A stretch of 42,042 nucleotides of DNA. Origin: Actinophytocola sp. Its GTDB lineage: Bacteria > Actinomycetota > Actinomycetes > Mycobacteriales > Pseudonocardiaceae. Position numbers and translations under genes: made by a program. Under the pieces are notes generated by a model. It was not told the origin of the DNA and made no database searches. It saw nothing but the letters and a program-made list of their open reading frames with translations. The stretch's first letter is position 1. Every line of letters starts with the position of its first letter. Shown in pieces: positions 32,034 through 40,493 of the stretch. The stretch covers positions 255 to 42,296 of the forward strand of contig WHUD01000021.1 in the NCBI GenBank assembly GCA_009377385.1. Reading direction: 5' to 3'.

Positions 32034-33698
32034 ATGACGACGGGTGGACAACAGCAGACCGAAACGCAACGGAGCGGTGGCTACTTCCAGCGACATACCA
32101 ACCCTCCTGTCTTCTTCATCTCGATGTTCATCGCGCTGGCGTTCCTGGTGGCAGGCGTGTTCTTCACCCCGGCGACCAACAAAGCGGCCAGCGCCGCGCT
32201 CGACTTCTTCACCAGCAACTTCGGCTGGTTCTACATCCTGTCGGCAACGCTGTTCCTCGGATTCGTCGTTGTCGTGATGGTCAGCCGCTACGGCAGGCTA
32301 CGGCTCGGGCCGGACGACTCCCGGCCGGAGTACCGCACACTGCCGTGGTTCGCCATGCTGTTCACCGCTGGCATGGGGATCGGGCTGGTGTTCTTCGGCG
32401 TCTACGAGCCGCCCTACCACATGGGCAACGCGCCGATGATCACGCAGCAGGGCCAGGAAGCCGCCGCCGACGCGATGCGGTACACGATCTTCCACTGGGG
32501 CCTGCACCCGTGGGCGATCTACATCGTGCTCGGGCTGTCGATGGGCTACTTCTGCTTTCGCAAGGGACTTCCGCTTCGGCCAGCTGCCGGGCTGTACCCG
32601 CTGATCGGTGATCGCATCTACGGCTGGGTCGGCCACCTGGTCGACATCCTCGCCGTGTTTGGGACGCTTTTCGGGCTCGCCACCTCCCTCGGACTCGGCG
32701 CACAGCAGGTCAACGCGGGACTCAGCGAGGTGTTCGGGCTGCCGAGCAACCCCGTTGTCCAGCTGGCGATCGTCGCGTTGATCACCGCGGTCGCCGTCGT
32801 CAGCGTGATGCTCGGCATCGACAAGGGCATTCGCAGGCTGTCGGTGCTCAACATGGGCCTCGCGCTGCTGCTGATGCTTGTCGTGTTCGCGGTAGGGCCG
32901 AAGGTGTTCATCATGACCGGCTTGGCCGACTACACCGGCAGCTACCTGTCGAACCTCGTCGGCATGAGCTTCGATACCTTCGACCCGAACACGAGCCCTG
33001 CCGCCGCGTCATGGCAGGCCGACTGGACGCTGTTCTACTGGGGCTGGTGGATGTCCTGGTCGCCCTTCGTCGGCATGTTCATCGCCCGCATCTCCTACGG
33101 CCGCACGATCCGGCAGTTCATCGCGGGCTCGCTGTTCGCCCCTGTGCTCGCCTCCATCGTGTGGTTCGCCGTGCTCGGCGGGACCGGGCTGTTCTACCAG
33201 ATGAACGGTTCCGTTGACATCGCGAGCGCCGAGCCGGAGCAGGCGCTGTTCAAGCTACTTGGCGCACTGCCCATGGCCGGGTGGCTCGTTTCCCTGCTCG
33301 CGCTGCTCACCGTGACCACGGTGGCGATCTTCTTCGCCACATCGTCTGACTCCGGGTCGCTCGTGGTCGACATGCTGACCAACGGTGGCGATCCGCATCC
33401 GATCAAGGCGCAGCGGCTGTTCTGGGCCGTCACCGAGGGCGCTATCGCCGCCGTGTTGCTCTTGGTCGGCGGGGCAACCGCCCTCGAGGCCTTGCAGGCT
33501 GCGTCGATCACCGCCGGGCTGCCGTTCGGGATCGTCCTCGTGCTGCTGGCTTTCGGGCTCGCCAAGGGGCTCGCGGGCGAGCGGCTCGCGGCGTCGCCGT
33601 CGGCGGACCGGCTGATTACCGTTGACGCCCGCAAGCAAGGCCCTGCGGAGGGAGAACCCGTTGCGCATGGGACGACTCGAACGTCTGTGGAGGACTGA
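32034..33698 (+). CDS. BCCT-family osmolyte transporter
   Basis: 554 residues with twelve predicted membrane helices, in the betaine/carnitine/choline transporter family. The glycine-rich stretch AGMGIGLVFFGVYEP in helix 3 and the helix 8 signature with tryptophan box, FYWGWWMSWSPFVGMFIARI followed by SYGRTIRQF, are clear. The helix-3 motif GMGIG is the form associated with sodium-coupled betaine transport. Expected to import glycine betaine or a related quaternary amine under osmotic stress. The ATG at 32034 has GAGGAGG six bases upstream; a longer in-frame extension has no membrane or family character. The C-terminal tail is only about 45 residues, shorter than the osmosensing tail of BetP. 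It is followed after six bases by the small heat-shock gene. Confidence 0.94.
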   Translation: MTTGGQQQTETQRSGGYFQRHTNPPVFFISMFIALAFLVAGVFFTPATNKAASAALDFFTSNFGWFYILSATLFLGFVVVVMVSRYGRLRLGPDDSRPEYRTLPWFAMLFTAGMGIGLVFFGVYEPPYHMGNAPMITQQGQEAAADAMRYTIFHWGLHPWAIYIVLGLSMGYFCFRKGLPLRPAAGLYPLIGDRIYGWVGHLVDILAVFGTLFGLATSLGLGAQQVNAGLSEVFGLPSNPVVQLAIVALITAVAVVSVMLGIDKGIRRLSVLNMGLALLLMLVVFAVGPKVFIMTGLADYTGSYLSNLVGMSFDTFDPNTSPAAASWQADWTLFYWGWWMSWSPFVGMFIARISYGRTIRQFIAGSLFAPVLASIVWFAVLGGTGLFYQMNGSVDIASAEPEQALFKLLGALPMAGWLVSLLALLTVTTVAIFFATSSDSGSLVVDMLTNGGDPHPIKAQRLFWAVTEGAIAAVLLLVGGATALEALQAASITAGLPFGIVLVLLAFGLAKGLAGERLAASPSADRLITVDARKQGPAEGEPVAHGTTRTSVED

Positions 33699-33704
33699 TC
33701 GAGA

Positions 33705-34184
33705 ATGGCCATACGGCGTAGAAAGCACGAGAGCCGCAACCCGTTCCGCGGTGTCGTCGACACGGTCAGCGAACTGAACCGCATCGCGGACCGCATGACC
33801 GGCGTCGACGGGGCGACCATCACGCCGCAGCAGCCACGGGGACACTCGGATGCCTGGAGCCCGTTCACCGACATCCTCGCCAAGGGCTCCGACATCCTGA
33901 TCCGCTGCGAGCTGCCAGGCGTCGACCCCGACGCCGTGGACGTGAGCCTGTCCAGGGGGACGCTCACCATCGCGGGCTCGCGGGCCGAGGGCGACGAGCA
34001 CGAGGACTACCTCGTGCAGGAACGGACCTACGGCCAGTTCCGGCGAGACGTCACCCTGCCCGAGGGCGTCCAGGAGGACGAGATCGAGGCCAGCTTCCGC
34101 GAAGGGGTGCTCGAGGTCGCGGTGCGGGGCGCGGCGGAGGCGAGCGGGCCCGCCAGGATCGCCGTGCGCGCCGCTGAGGAGTGA
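33705..34184 (+). CDS. Small heat-shock protein (Hsp20)
   Basis: 159 residues. An alpha-crystallin domain spans about residues 48-140: ILIRCELPGVDPDAVDVSLS, the TLTIAGSR strand, ERTYGQFRRDVTLPEGV, and the GVLEVAV strand where the GxLxV signature lies. It lacks the usual C-terminal IXI motif in a clear form (ARIAVRA may substitute). ATP-independent holdase for unfolding proteins in the cytoplasm. The gene starts six bases after the BCCT stop and ends at a strong two-way hairpin, so the two form a bicistronic stress unit. Confidence 0.93.
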   Translation: MAIRRRKHESRNPFRGVVDTVSELNRIADRMTGVDGATITPQQPRGHSDAWSPFTDILAKGSDILIRCELPGVDPDAVDVSLSRGTLTIAGSRAEGDEHEDYLVQERTYGQFRRDVTLPEGVQEDEIEASFREGVLEVAVRGAAEASGPARIAVRAAEE

Positions 34185-34224
34185 GGTGACGGGGCCTCAC
34201 TCCTCAGGGTGAGGCCCCGTCACC
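34185..34224. terminator. Bidirectional terminator between convergent operons
   Basis: A perfect 16-bp stem (34185-34200 with 34209-34224) with an 8-nt loop sits directly behind the hsp20 stop and four bases before the NhaC stop on the other strand. Confidence 0.88.
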
Positions 34225-34228
34225 GCCG

Positions 34229-35851
34229 TCACCGCAGGGCTTCGGCTTCCCTTGGCACCTCGGTGACCTCGGTGTCGTCCGCTTGGCCTTCATCGGCGCG
34301 CTTGCCGAGCAGCCGCAGACCGACGATGAGGGCCGCGAGCGCCACTGCGTAGGCCAGCCACCACGGCAGGCCGAAGCCGATCGGCAGCAGCCCAGCCACC
34401 AGCGCGATGCCACCAGCGTAGAGCGCGTACGGCAGCTGGGTGCGGACGTGGTCGATCACGTCGCACTGCGAGGCCAGCGAGGAGATCACCGTGGTGTCCG
34501 AGATCGGGGAGCAGTGGTCGCCCCATACCGCGCCCGCGAGCACGGTCGACACGCAGGCGAACAGGATCGGGTGACCCGCCGCCGTCGCCTCGCCCTGCGC
34601 GTCAAGCACGGCCCACGCTACCGGGACGGCCAGCGGTGTCAGGATGCCCATGGTGCCCCAGCTGGTTCCGGTCGCGAACGCGACAGCGGCCGCGATCACG
34701 AACACGATCGCGGGCAGCAGCGCGGCAGGCAGCGTCTCGCCGAGTGCCCCTGCCAGGAACTCGGCGGTGCCCAGCTTCTCGGCCATCGCTGACAGCGCCC
34801 ACGCGAGCGCCAGGATGATCACCACGTACAGCACCGACTTGACGCCGGAGAACCACGCTTCGACGGTCTCGGCGGCGGTCAGGATCCGCTGCCCGACGCT
34901 CATCACCGTTGCGACGATGACCGCGAGCAGCGAGCCCCACAGCAGCGACGAGAACGGGTCGCCAGCACCCATCACCTCGATCAGGTTGGCGCCGTCGCCG
35001 GTGACCAGCAGCCCGACCAAGGTGGTCCCGACAAGCACCACCAGCGGGACAACGGCGTTCAGCAGCCTGCGCGGGGCGTCGTCCTTCGGCGCCAGCTCCT
35101 CCGCCAGCGCGTCGCTGCCGCCGAGCTGCGAGCCGGGCCGCAGCACGTCGCCGGTGACGCGGGCGCGCCGCTCAGCCTTCGCCATCGGGCCGAAGTCGCG
35201 GCCCGACGCCGCGATCGCGAACACCAGCACCACCGCGAGTACCGGGTAGAACGCGTACTTCAACGACTCGAGGAACACCGCGAAGCCCGACTTGTCGATC
35301 CCGATCTTGCCGACGGCGTCGCCGATCAGCCCGACCTGGAAGCCGATCCACGTGGTGAACAGCCCGATGGCGGCGACAGGCGCCGCCGTGGAGTCCACGA
35401 TGTAGGCCAGCTTCTCCCTTGAGACCCGCAGCCGGTCGGTGATCGGCCGCATGGTGTTGCCGACGACGAGCGTGTTGGCGTAGTCGTCGAAGAACACGGC
35501 GACGCCGAGGCCGCCGCTGGCGACCTGACCGCGCCTTCGGGTCGACGCCCAGCGCGTCACCACATCGACGATGCCGTCGGTGCCGCCGTTGCGGCGGATG
35601 ACGCCGACAACGCCCCCGATCATCAGGGTGAACACGATGATCTTCATGTGGTCCGGGTCGGTGAGCGCGTTGATGATGTGCACGCCGATGGTGTCGAGCA
35701 GCGACGTCCCGAGCCCGGAGAACGTCAGCCCTGACAGCAGCCAGCCGCCGAGCCAGACGCCCGCCAGCAGCGCGGGGATGATCTGGCGGGTCAGCAGCGC
35801 GAGCAGGATCGCCAGCAGTGGCGGCAATATCGATACCCAGGTTCCGGTCAT
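34229..35851 (-). CDS. NhaC-family antiporter
   Basis: 540 residues with about eleven to thirteen membrane helices, in the NhaC group of the ion-transporter superfamily. Seen: VAVFFDDYANTLVVGNTMRP, the FATGTSWGTMGILTP segment, and GAVWGDHCSPISDTTVISS followed by LASQCD. Members exchange sodium for protons, and some relatives are malate/lactate or amino-acid exchangers. As last gene of an amino-acid catabolic operon, 21 bp after the racemase gene, it may export or import a pathway compound such as an amino acid or 4-aminobutanoate rather than act in pH control; that is inference from context. A cytoplasmic loop of about 50 charged residues lies near the middle. Confidence 0.9.
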   Translation of the reverse strand: MTGTWVSILPPLLAILLALLTRQIIPALLAGVWLGGWLLSGLTFSGLGTSLLDTIGVHIINALTDPDHMKIIVFTLMIGGVVGVIRRNGGTDGIVDVVTRWASTRRRGQVASGGLGVAVFFDDYANTLVVGNTMRPITDRLRVSREKLAYIVDSTAAPVAAIGLFTTWIGFQVGLIGDAVGKIGIDKSGFAVFLESLKYAFYPVLAVVLVFAIAASGRDFGPMAKAERRARVTGDVLRPGSQLGGSDALAEELAPKDDAPRRLLNAVVPLVVLVGTTLVGLLVTGDGANLIEVMGAGDPFSSLLWGSLLAVIVATVMSVGQRILTAAETVEAWFSGVKSVLYVVIILALAWALSAMAEKLGTAEFLAGALGETLPAALLPAIVFVIAAAVAFATGTSWGTMGILTPLAVPVAWAVLDAQGEATAAGHPILFACVSTVLAGAVWGDHCSPISDTTVISSLASQCDVIDHVRTQLPYALYAGGIALVAGLLPIGFGLPWWLAYAVALAALIVGLRLLGKRADEGQADDTEVTEVPREAEALR

Positions 35852-35872
35852 GGTGCGGTCCTTTCCGGGGGG

Positions 35873-36985
35873 TCAGTGGTGGGGGTAGAGGTCGCGACGG
35901 GTGACGGTGAAGCGGCGCAGCGCGTCCGGTAGCACGGTTGCGCCCGTGCCGGGGCCGGTTGGCACCGGCAGGTGGCCGTCGTCGAGGACGAACGGTTCGG
36001 TGATGTCCTCGGCAAAGAAGCGGTCCGACGCCGAGGTGTCGCCCGGCAGCACGAAGCCGGGCAGCGCGGCGAGGGCGAGGTTGGCGGCACGGCCGACGCC
36101 GGTCTCCAGCATCCCGCCGCACCAGACCGGCACTCCGCTGGCCGATGCGACGTCGTGGATGCGCCGTGCCTCGAGGTAACCGCCGACGCGGGCTGGCTTG
36201 ATGTTGACGACGCGGCACGCGCCGAGCGCGATCGCCGTCGCCGCGTCGCGCGCCGAGGTGATCGACTCGTCAAGGCATAGCGGGGTGTGCAGCAGCTTCG
36301 CCAGCTCGGCGTGGCCGCGCAGGTCGTCCTCGGCCAGCGGCTGCTCGATCAGCAGCAGGCCGAACTCGTCCAGTCGTCTGAGCTGCCCTGCGTCGGCGAG
36401 CGAGTACGCGGTGTTGGCGTCCACTTGCAACGGGAGGTCGTCGCCGAACTCCCTGCGCACCGCGCGCACCGGAGCGACGTCCCAGCCAGGCTCGATCTTG
36501 AGTTTGATCCGCACGTAGCCCTGCGCGAGGTAGCCTGCGACGGCGTCAAGCAGTTCCTGTGCCGAGTCCATGATTCCGACCGACACCCCGGACGGCACCC
36601 GGTCGCGCACCGCACCGAGATACGTCGCGAACGACATGCGGTACGAGCGCAGCTCGGCGTCGAGGACGGCGGTCTCCAGCACGGCCTTGGCGAGCGGGTG
36701 CCGTTTGACCGGCGCGAGTGCTTGCCCGATCCGTGCTGCCGTGACGTCGCCGAGCGCGGTCACCCTGGGGATGAGGTGGTCGCGCAGCACCAGCTCCGCG
36801 CCAGCGACGTACTCGTCGCAGTACAGCGGTTCCGGGTCGCCGCCGAACTCCGCCCAGCCCTCGGCGTCGTCGCCGACGACGCCGAGCAGGAAGGTGTCCT
36901 TGTCCCGCATCGAGCCGAACGACGTCCGGAAGTCGCCGACCAGCGGCAGCCGGATGTGGACCAGCTCGATCCGTTCGATCTTCAC
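35873..36985 (-). CDS. N-acylamino-acid racemase / o-succinylbenzoate synthase-like enolase
   Basis: 370 residues, enolase superfamily, muconate-lactonising subgroup. The catalytic set is complete: KLK with K163, metal ligands D189, E214 and D239, and K263 in NIKPARVGG. The numbering equals that of the Amycolatopsis N-acylamino-acid racemase as I remember it, and similarity is continuous (GVSVGIMDS, GYVRIKLKIEPGWDV, MLETGVGRAANLAL). The family can perform both OSBS in menaquinone synthesis and NSAR; no menaquinone genes are nearby, so racemisation of N-acylated amino acids is favoured. The GTG start at 36985 has AGGAG six bases upstream and overlaps the GNAT stop by four bases. Confidence 0.9.
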   Translation of the reverse strand: MKIERIELVHIRLPLVGDFRTSFGSMRDKDTFLLGVVGDDAEGWAEFGGDPEPLYCDEYVAGAELVLRDHLIPRVTALGDVTAARIGQALAPVKRHPLAKAVLETAVLDAELRSYRMSFATYLGAVRDRVPSGVSVGIMDSAQELLDAVAGYLAQGYVRIKLKIEPGWDVAPVRAVRREFGDDLPLQVDANTAYSLADAGQLRRLDEFGLLLIEQPLAEDDLRGHAELAKLLHTPLCLDESITSARDAATAIALGACRVVNIKPARVGGYLEARRIHDVASASGVPVWCGGMLETGVGRAANLALAALPGFVLPGDTSASDRFFAEDITEPFVLDDGHLPVPTGPGTGATVLPDALRRFTVTRRDLYPHH

Positions 36986-37833
36986 GTGATCTCCTTCCTG
37001 GTCAGCCTGCACCAGCCGTCGCGCGACATGCCGACGGCGACGAAGTCCTCCGCGAACGCGGGCGCCAGCGCCTCGCGCACTGCGACTCGCCAGCGGGTGG
37101 CCTGGTGAGGGTCGATGCGGCGCAGCGCGACGATGTCGGTGGGGAACCGGCACCACAACCCGCCCGCGTCCAGCACGGTGAGCGGTCCGCCGTCCGGTGC
37201 GTTCTTCGGCGCGCGTGCCGCTTCGGTGGGGTCGGGGCCCTCGACCCGCCGGTATCTGCCGCGTGCCGCGTCCGTGGCGCGCACGCCGTCCAGCGCCCAG
37301 ACGACGGTCAGCCGGTCGGTCTCGTCGTTGTCGTTGGTGCCGTCGGCGAGTGGTCCGTAGAAGTCGGCCACGTACTCCCGCGCGATCGCCCCTAGCTTGA
37401 CCAGGTTGAACCGGGCGTTGCGGGTGACGAGCGGGTCGAACGTCCACCGCATCGACGTCGCGCCGTGCCGCAACGCCCATGCGCGTTGCGCGTGCTTGAG
37501 CGCGAGGCCGACGCCGCTGCCCGGCCGCGCAGACGCCGCGATCAGCGAGTAGGTGCTGTGCGTCCTCGGCGGACCGAACACGGCGGCGGACGCGCCCGCG
37601 AGGCCCTCGCTGTCGCGGGCGACGTGCACCGCGCCGCCCGCATGGGCGAGCGAGACCAGCACGTCGGTGGGCAGCGGGTCCGCGCCCGGTCCGCTGCCCC
37701 ACACCGACGCGAACAGCGCGGCGACCGCGCGCAGCCCGTGCGGGTCTGCGAGGGTCTCGATGCGCACCCCGGCCCGCTCGGCGGTCTCGGCTGCGGTGCG
37801 CACTGCCTCCTCGGTCACGGTCGGCGCGCGCAT
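36982..37833 (-). CDS. GNAT-superfamily acyltransferase
   Basis: 283 residues, resembling the predicted GNAT group COG3375. The acyl-CoA-binding region is around SARPGSGVGLALKHAQRAWA near residue 107, replacing the canonical Q/RxxGxG/A. MRWTFDPLVTRNARFNLVKLGA is characteristic of this group. Acts next to a racemase, and in Geobacillus a GNAT enzyme N-succinylates D-amino acids before racemisation (family knowledge). I infer a similar acylation of a D-amino acid here. The ATG shares its A with the last base of the ureohydrolase stop (TGATG), and its own stop overlaps the racemase start, so it is coupled on both sides. Confidence 0.82.
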   Translation of the reverse strand: MRAPTVTEEAVRTAAETAERAGVRIETLADPHGLRAVAALFASVWGSGPGADPLPTDVLVSLAHAGGAVHVARDSEGLAGASAAVFGPPRTHSTYSLIAASARPGSGVGLALKHAQRAWALRHGATSMRWTFDPLVTRNARFNLVKLGAIAREYVADFYGPLADGTNDNDETDRLTVVWALDGVRATDAARGRYRRVEGPDPTEAARAPKNAPDGGPLTVLDAGGLWCRFPTDIVALRRIDPHQATRWRVAVREALAPAFAEDFVAVGMSRDGWCRLTRKEIT

Positions 37834-38786
37834 CAACGTGCTCCAGCTGGCAGCACGCTCAGCAGTTCGAACGCCACGTGCGCGGCCGCGATGCCGGTGA
37901 TCTCGGCGTGGTCGTAGGCGGGGGAGACCTCGACGACGTCGGCGCCGACCACGTCGAGCCCAGCCAGCCCGCGCACCATCTCCAGCAGCTCCCTGCTGGA
38001 CATCCCGCCCGCCTCCGGAGTACCGGTGCCCGGCGCGAAGCCGGGGTCGAGCACGTCGATGTCGATGGAGACGTACACCGGCCGATTGCCAAGCCGCTGC
38101 CGCATCCGGTCGATCAGCTCGTCAAGGGGCTTGCGGGCGAAGTCGCGGCAGTTGATCGCGGCGAACCCGAGCCGCTCGCTCTCGTCGAGGTCGAGCTTGG
38201 CGTACAGCGGGCCCCTGATCCCGACGTGCATCGAGTGGTCGAAGTCGATCAGTCCCTCCTCGGACGCCCTGCGGAACGGCGTGCCGTGGGTGTACGGCTC
38301 GCCGAAGTAGGTGTCCCAGGTGTCCAGGTGCGCGTCGAAATGCAGCACCGCGACCGGCCCGTGCCGCTCGTGCGCCACCCGCAGCAGCGGCAGCGCGATG
38401 GTGTGGTCGCCGCCGAGCGTGACCAGCCGCCTGCTGGTTCCGGACAGCTCCCGCGCCGCGGTTTCGATGCTGGTGATGGCCTCGCCGATGTTGAACGGGT
38501 TCACACCGGAGTCGCCCGCGTCGGCGACCTGCTGGCGGCCGAACGGCAGGACGTCGAGCGCCGGGTTGTACGGCCGCAGCAGCCGGGAGCACTGCCGGAT
38601 GTGGTTCGGCCCGAAACGCGCGCCGGGCCGGTACGTCACCCCTGAGTCGAACGGCACACCCCAGATCAGGGCGTCCGCGTCGCCGACGTCGGCCAACCTC
38701 GGCAGCCGGGCGAACGTGGTCTCGCCGGCATAGCGGGGGATCTTGGTCGCATCAACTGGGCCAACCGGGTTGTCTGGTGTGGACAT
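37833..38786 (-). CDS. Ureohydrolase (guanidinobutyrase/agmatinase family)
   Basis: 317 residues, arginase/agmatinase superfamily. All manganese motifs are present: GGDH at residues 125-128, DAHLD at 151-155, and [16 protein letters not shown] with the following TPEAGG near 238. It hydrolyses a guanidino compound to the amine plus urea. Agmatinase and guanidinobutyrase cannot be separated by these motifs alone. The preceding monooxygenase and amidase genes would produce 4-guanidinobutanoate, which favours guanidinobutyrase yielding 4-aminobutanoate. The ATG directly follows the monooxygenase stop with GGAGG eight bases before it. Confidence 0.92.
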   Translation of the reverse strand: MSTPDNPVGPVDATKIPRYAGETTFARLPRLADVGDADALIWGVPFDSGVTYRPGARFGPNHIRQCSRLLRPYNPALDVLPFGRQQVADAGDSGVNPFNIGEAITSIETAARELSGTSRRLVTLGGDHTIALPLLRVAHERHGPVAVLHFDAHLDTWDTYFGEPYTHGTPFRRASEEGLIDFDHSMHVGIRGPLYAKLDLDESERLGFAAINCRDFARKPLDELIDRMRQRLGNRPVYVSIDIDVLDPGFAPGTGTPEAGGMSSRELLEMVRGLAGLDVVGADVVEVSPAYDHAEITGIAAAHVAFELLSVLPAGAR

Positions 38787-40493
38787 TCAGAGCACCTCCG
38801 TGACATCGCCTAGCTCGACCGGCGCGATGGAATCGAAGACGTCGCCTGGGCCGGGGTTGGCAGGGTCGGTCTCGCCGCCGAAGTGGTGCAGCACGCCCCA
38901 CACCGCGTTGATCGCCGTCTGCACCGCGCCTTCTGCCCAGCCCGCCGTCCAGGACACGTCGTCGCCCGCGAGGAAGATGCCACGATGCCGCTCGGCAAGC
39001 TCGTCCTGCATGAAGTGGGTGAACAGGCGGCGCTGGTAGCGGTAGTGCCCTGGCAGGTTGGCCTTGAACGCGCCCTGGAAGTAGGGCTCCGCCTCCCAGG
39101 AGACCGACACCGGGTCGCCGATGATGTGGCTGCGGACGTCGACGTCCGGGTAGATCTCGCGCAGTGACTTCAGCATGACGTCGACCCGCTCGTGCACCGG
39201 CAGCGGCAGCCACTTCAGCGAGTCGTCGCACCAGGTGTAGGACAGGCAGATCGCCGCTGGCCGATGAGGGCCGGAGTCGAGCAGGTAGGTGCCCCGTGTC
39301 ATCCGGTCGGTGAGCGTCATGCTCATGACGTCGCGGCCGGTCTCCGGGTCGGCGTCGCGCCAGAACGGCCGATCCACCGGCACGAACACCTTGGACGACT
39401 CCATGTAGTGGGTGCGCTCCAGCGCGGTCCAGACGTCGATCGGGAACAGCGACTCGTCGCAGCCGATCTTGGACAGCAGCATCCAGCCCTGCGCGGTGAA
39501 CACGGCCGCCGGGTAGGTGCGGATGCCGCCGTCGGCGTCGGTGATGGTGATCCGGTTGCCGGCCGTGCGGTGCATGCGGACCACCGCTGGCCGGGGCTTG
39601 CCGTCGTGCAACGACGTGAGGCTGGTACCGGTCGGCCAGTGCGCTGGCTTGTCCGGGGCGCGTTCCCACAGCCGCAGTGGGAGTTGCTGACTGCCGCCGA
39701 CGATGCTGAGGTGGTCGTCGTCAGCACCGGTGTAGACCACGCGCAGGATCTCCAGGATGGAGTTGGGGAAGTCGGTGTCCCAGCCGCCGGTGCCGAAGCC
39801 GACCTGCCCGAACAGCTCCCGCAGCGCGAACGACGAGAACGACGGCGCGCCGCACAGGAAGCCGTAGAACGTCTGGTCGTCCCAGTGGGACACCAGCGGG
39901 TCCCAGATCCGTTTGATGGTGGCGACGTCGCGGTCGCGGATCGCCTGCTGCATCGCGGCGAAGTCGGCGGTGCCTTCCAGCGCGCTGTCCCATGCGCTGG
40001 CGACCTCGCCGAACACCGGTGGCAGGTCGTCGAGCGTGCGGGCGTAGTGGCTGCGGCCCTTGATGTCGATGACCGTGCTCGGAGTGTCCGGTGCGAGCGG
40101 GTTGGGGAACGGCGTTGTGTCCAGCCCGACCTTGTCGATGTAGTGGAACAGCGACGTCGACGACGGCGGGAACCGCATGGCGCCCATCTCGGCGATCACG
40201 TCGTCCGGGCAGCCGTCGAAGCGCACCGAGCGCAGCCTGCCGCCTATCTGGTCGGCCTCGTAGATGACGGGGCGCAGGCCGAGCTTCATCAGCTCGTATG
40301 CCGCCACGATGCCGGACAGCCCGCCGCCGATCACCGCGACCTCGCTGCCGTGCGCGTCCTGCGGCAGCCTGCCGAGCCCTGCGGGGTGGGCGAGGTGGTC
40401 GTCGTAGCCGAACGGGAAGTCGGGCCCAAACATCGTCAGCGGCGGGCCGCCCAGCGCGGCGTGGTGCGTCGATGTCGGCATGGCCGATGTCAT
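38787..40493 (-). CDS. Amino-acid 2-monooxygenase (DavB-like flavin amine oxidase), probably acting on L-arginine
   Basis: 568 residues, flavin amine-oxidase fold, very similar along its length to Pseudomonas L-lysine 2-monooxygenase: MFGPDFPFGYDD near the N-terminus, FAD site VAVIGGGLSGIVAAYELMKL, EMGAMRFPPSSTSLFHY, FGQVGFGTGGWDTDFPNSIL, and C-terminal GIFLAGDDVSWTAGWAEGAV. These enzymes oxidatively decarboxylate a basic amino acid to the amide one carbon shorter. Lysine would give 5-aminopentanamide and arginine 4-guanidinobutanamide. The ureohydrolase directly downstream points to arginine. ATG 40493 overlaps the amidase stop by four bases; an ATG four codons later is possible. Confidence 0.9.
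   Translation of the reverse strand: MTSAMPTSTHHAALGGPPLTMFGPDFPFGYDDHLAHPAGLGRLPQDAHGSEVAVIGGGLSGIVAAYELMKLGLRPVIYEADQIGGRLRSVRFDGCPDDVIAEMGAMRFPPSSTSLFHYIDKVGLDTTPFPNPLAPDTPSTVIDIKGRSHYARTLDDLPPVFGEVASAWDSALEGTADFAAMQQAIRDRDVATIKRIWDPLVSHWDDQTFYGFLCGAPSFSSFALRELFGQVGFGTGGWDTDFPNSILEILRVVYTGADDDHLSIVGGSQQLPLRLWERAPDKPAHWPTGTSLTSLHDGKPRPAVVRMHRTAGNRITITDADGGIRTYPAAVFTAQGWMLLSKIGCDESLFPIDVWTALERTHYMESSKVFVPVDRPFWRDADPETGRDVMSMTLTDRMTRGTYLLDSGPHRPAAICLSYTWCDDSLKWLPLPVHERVDVMLKSLREIYPDVDVRSHIIGDPVSVSWEAEPYFQGAFKANLPGHYRYQRRLFTHFMQDELAERHRGIFLAGDDVSWTAGWAEGAVQTAINAVWGVLHHFGGETDPANPGPGDVFDSIAPVELGDVTEVL

Noticed and set aside
35873..36985. menC for menaquinone synthesis
   Set aside because: The fold allows it, but no other menaquinone gene is nearby and the GNAT/ureohydrolase context favours N-acylamino-acid racemase. 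Not excluded biochemically.
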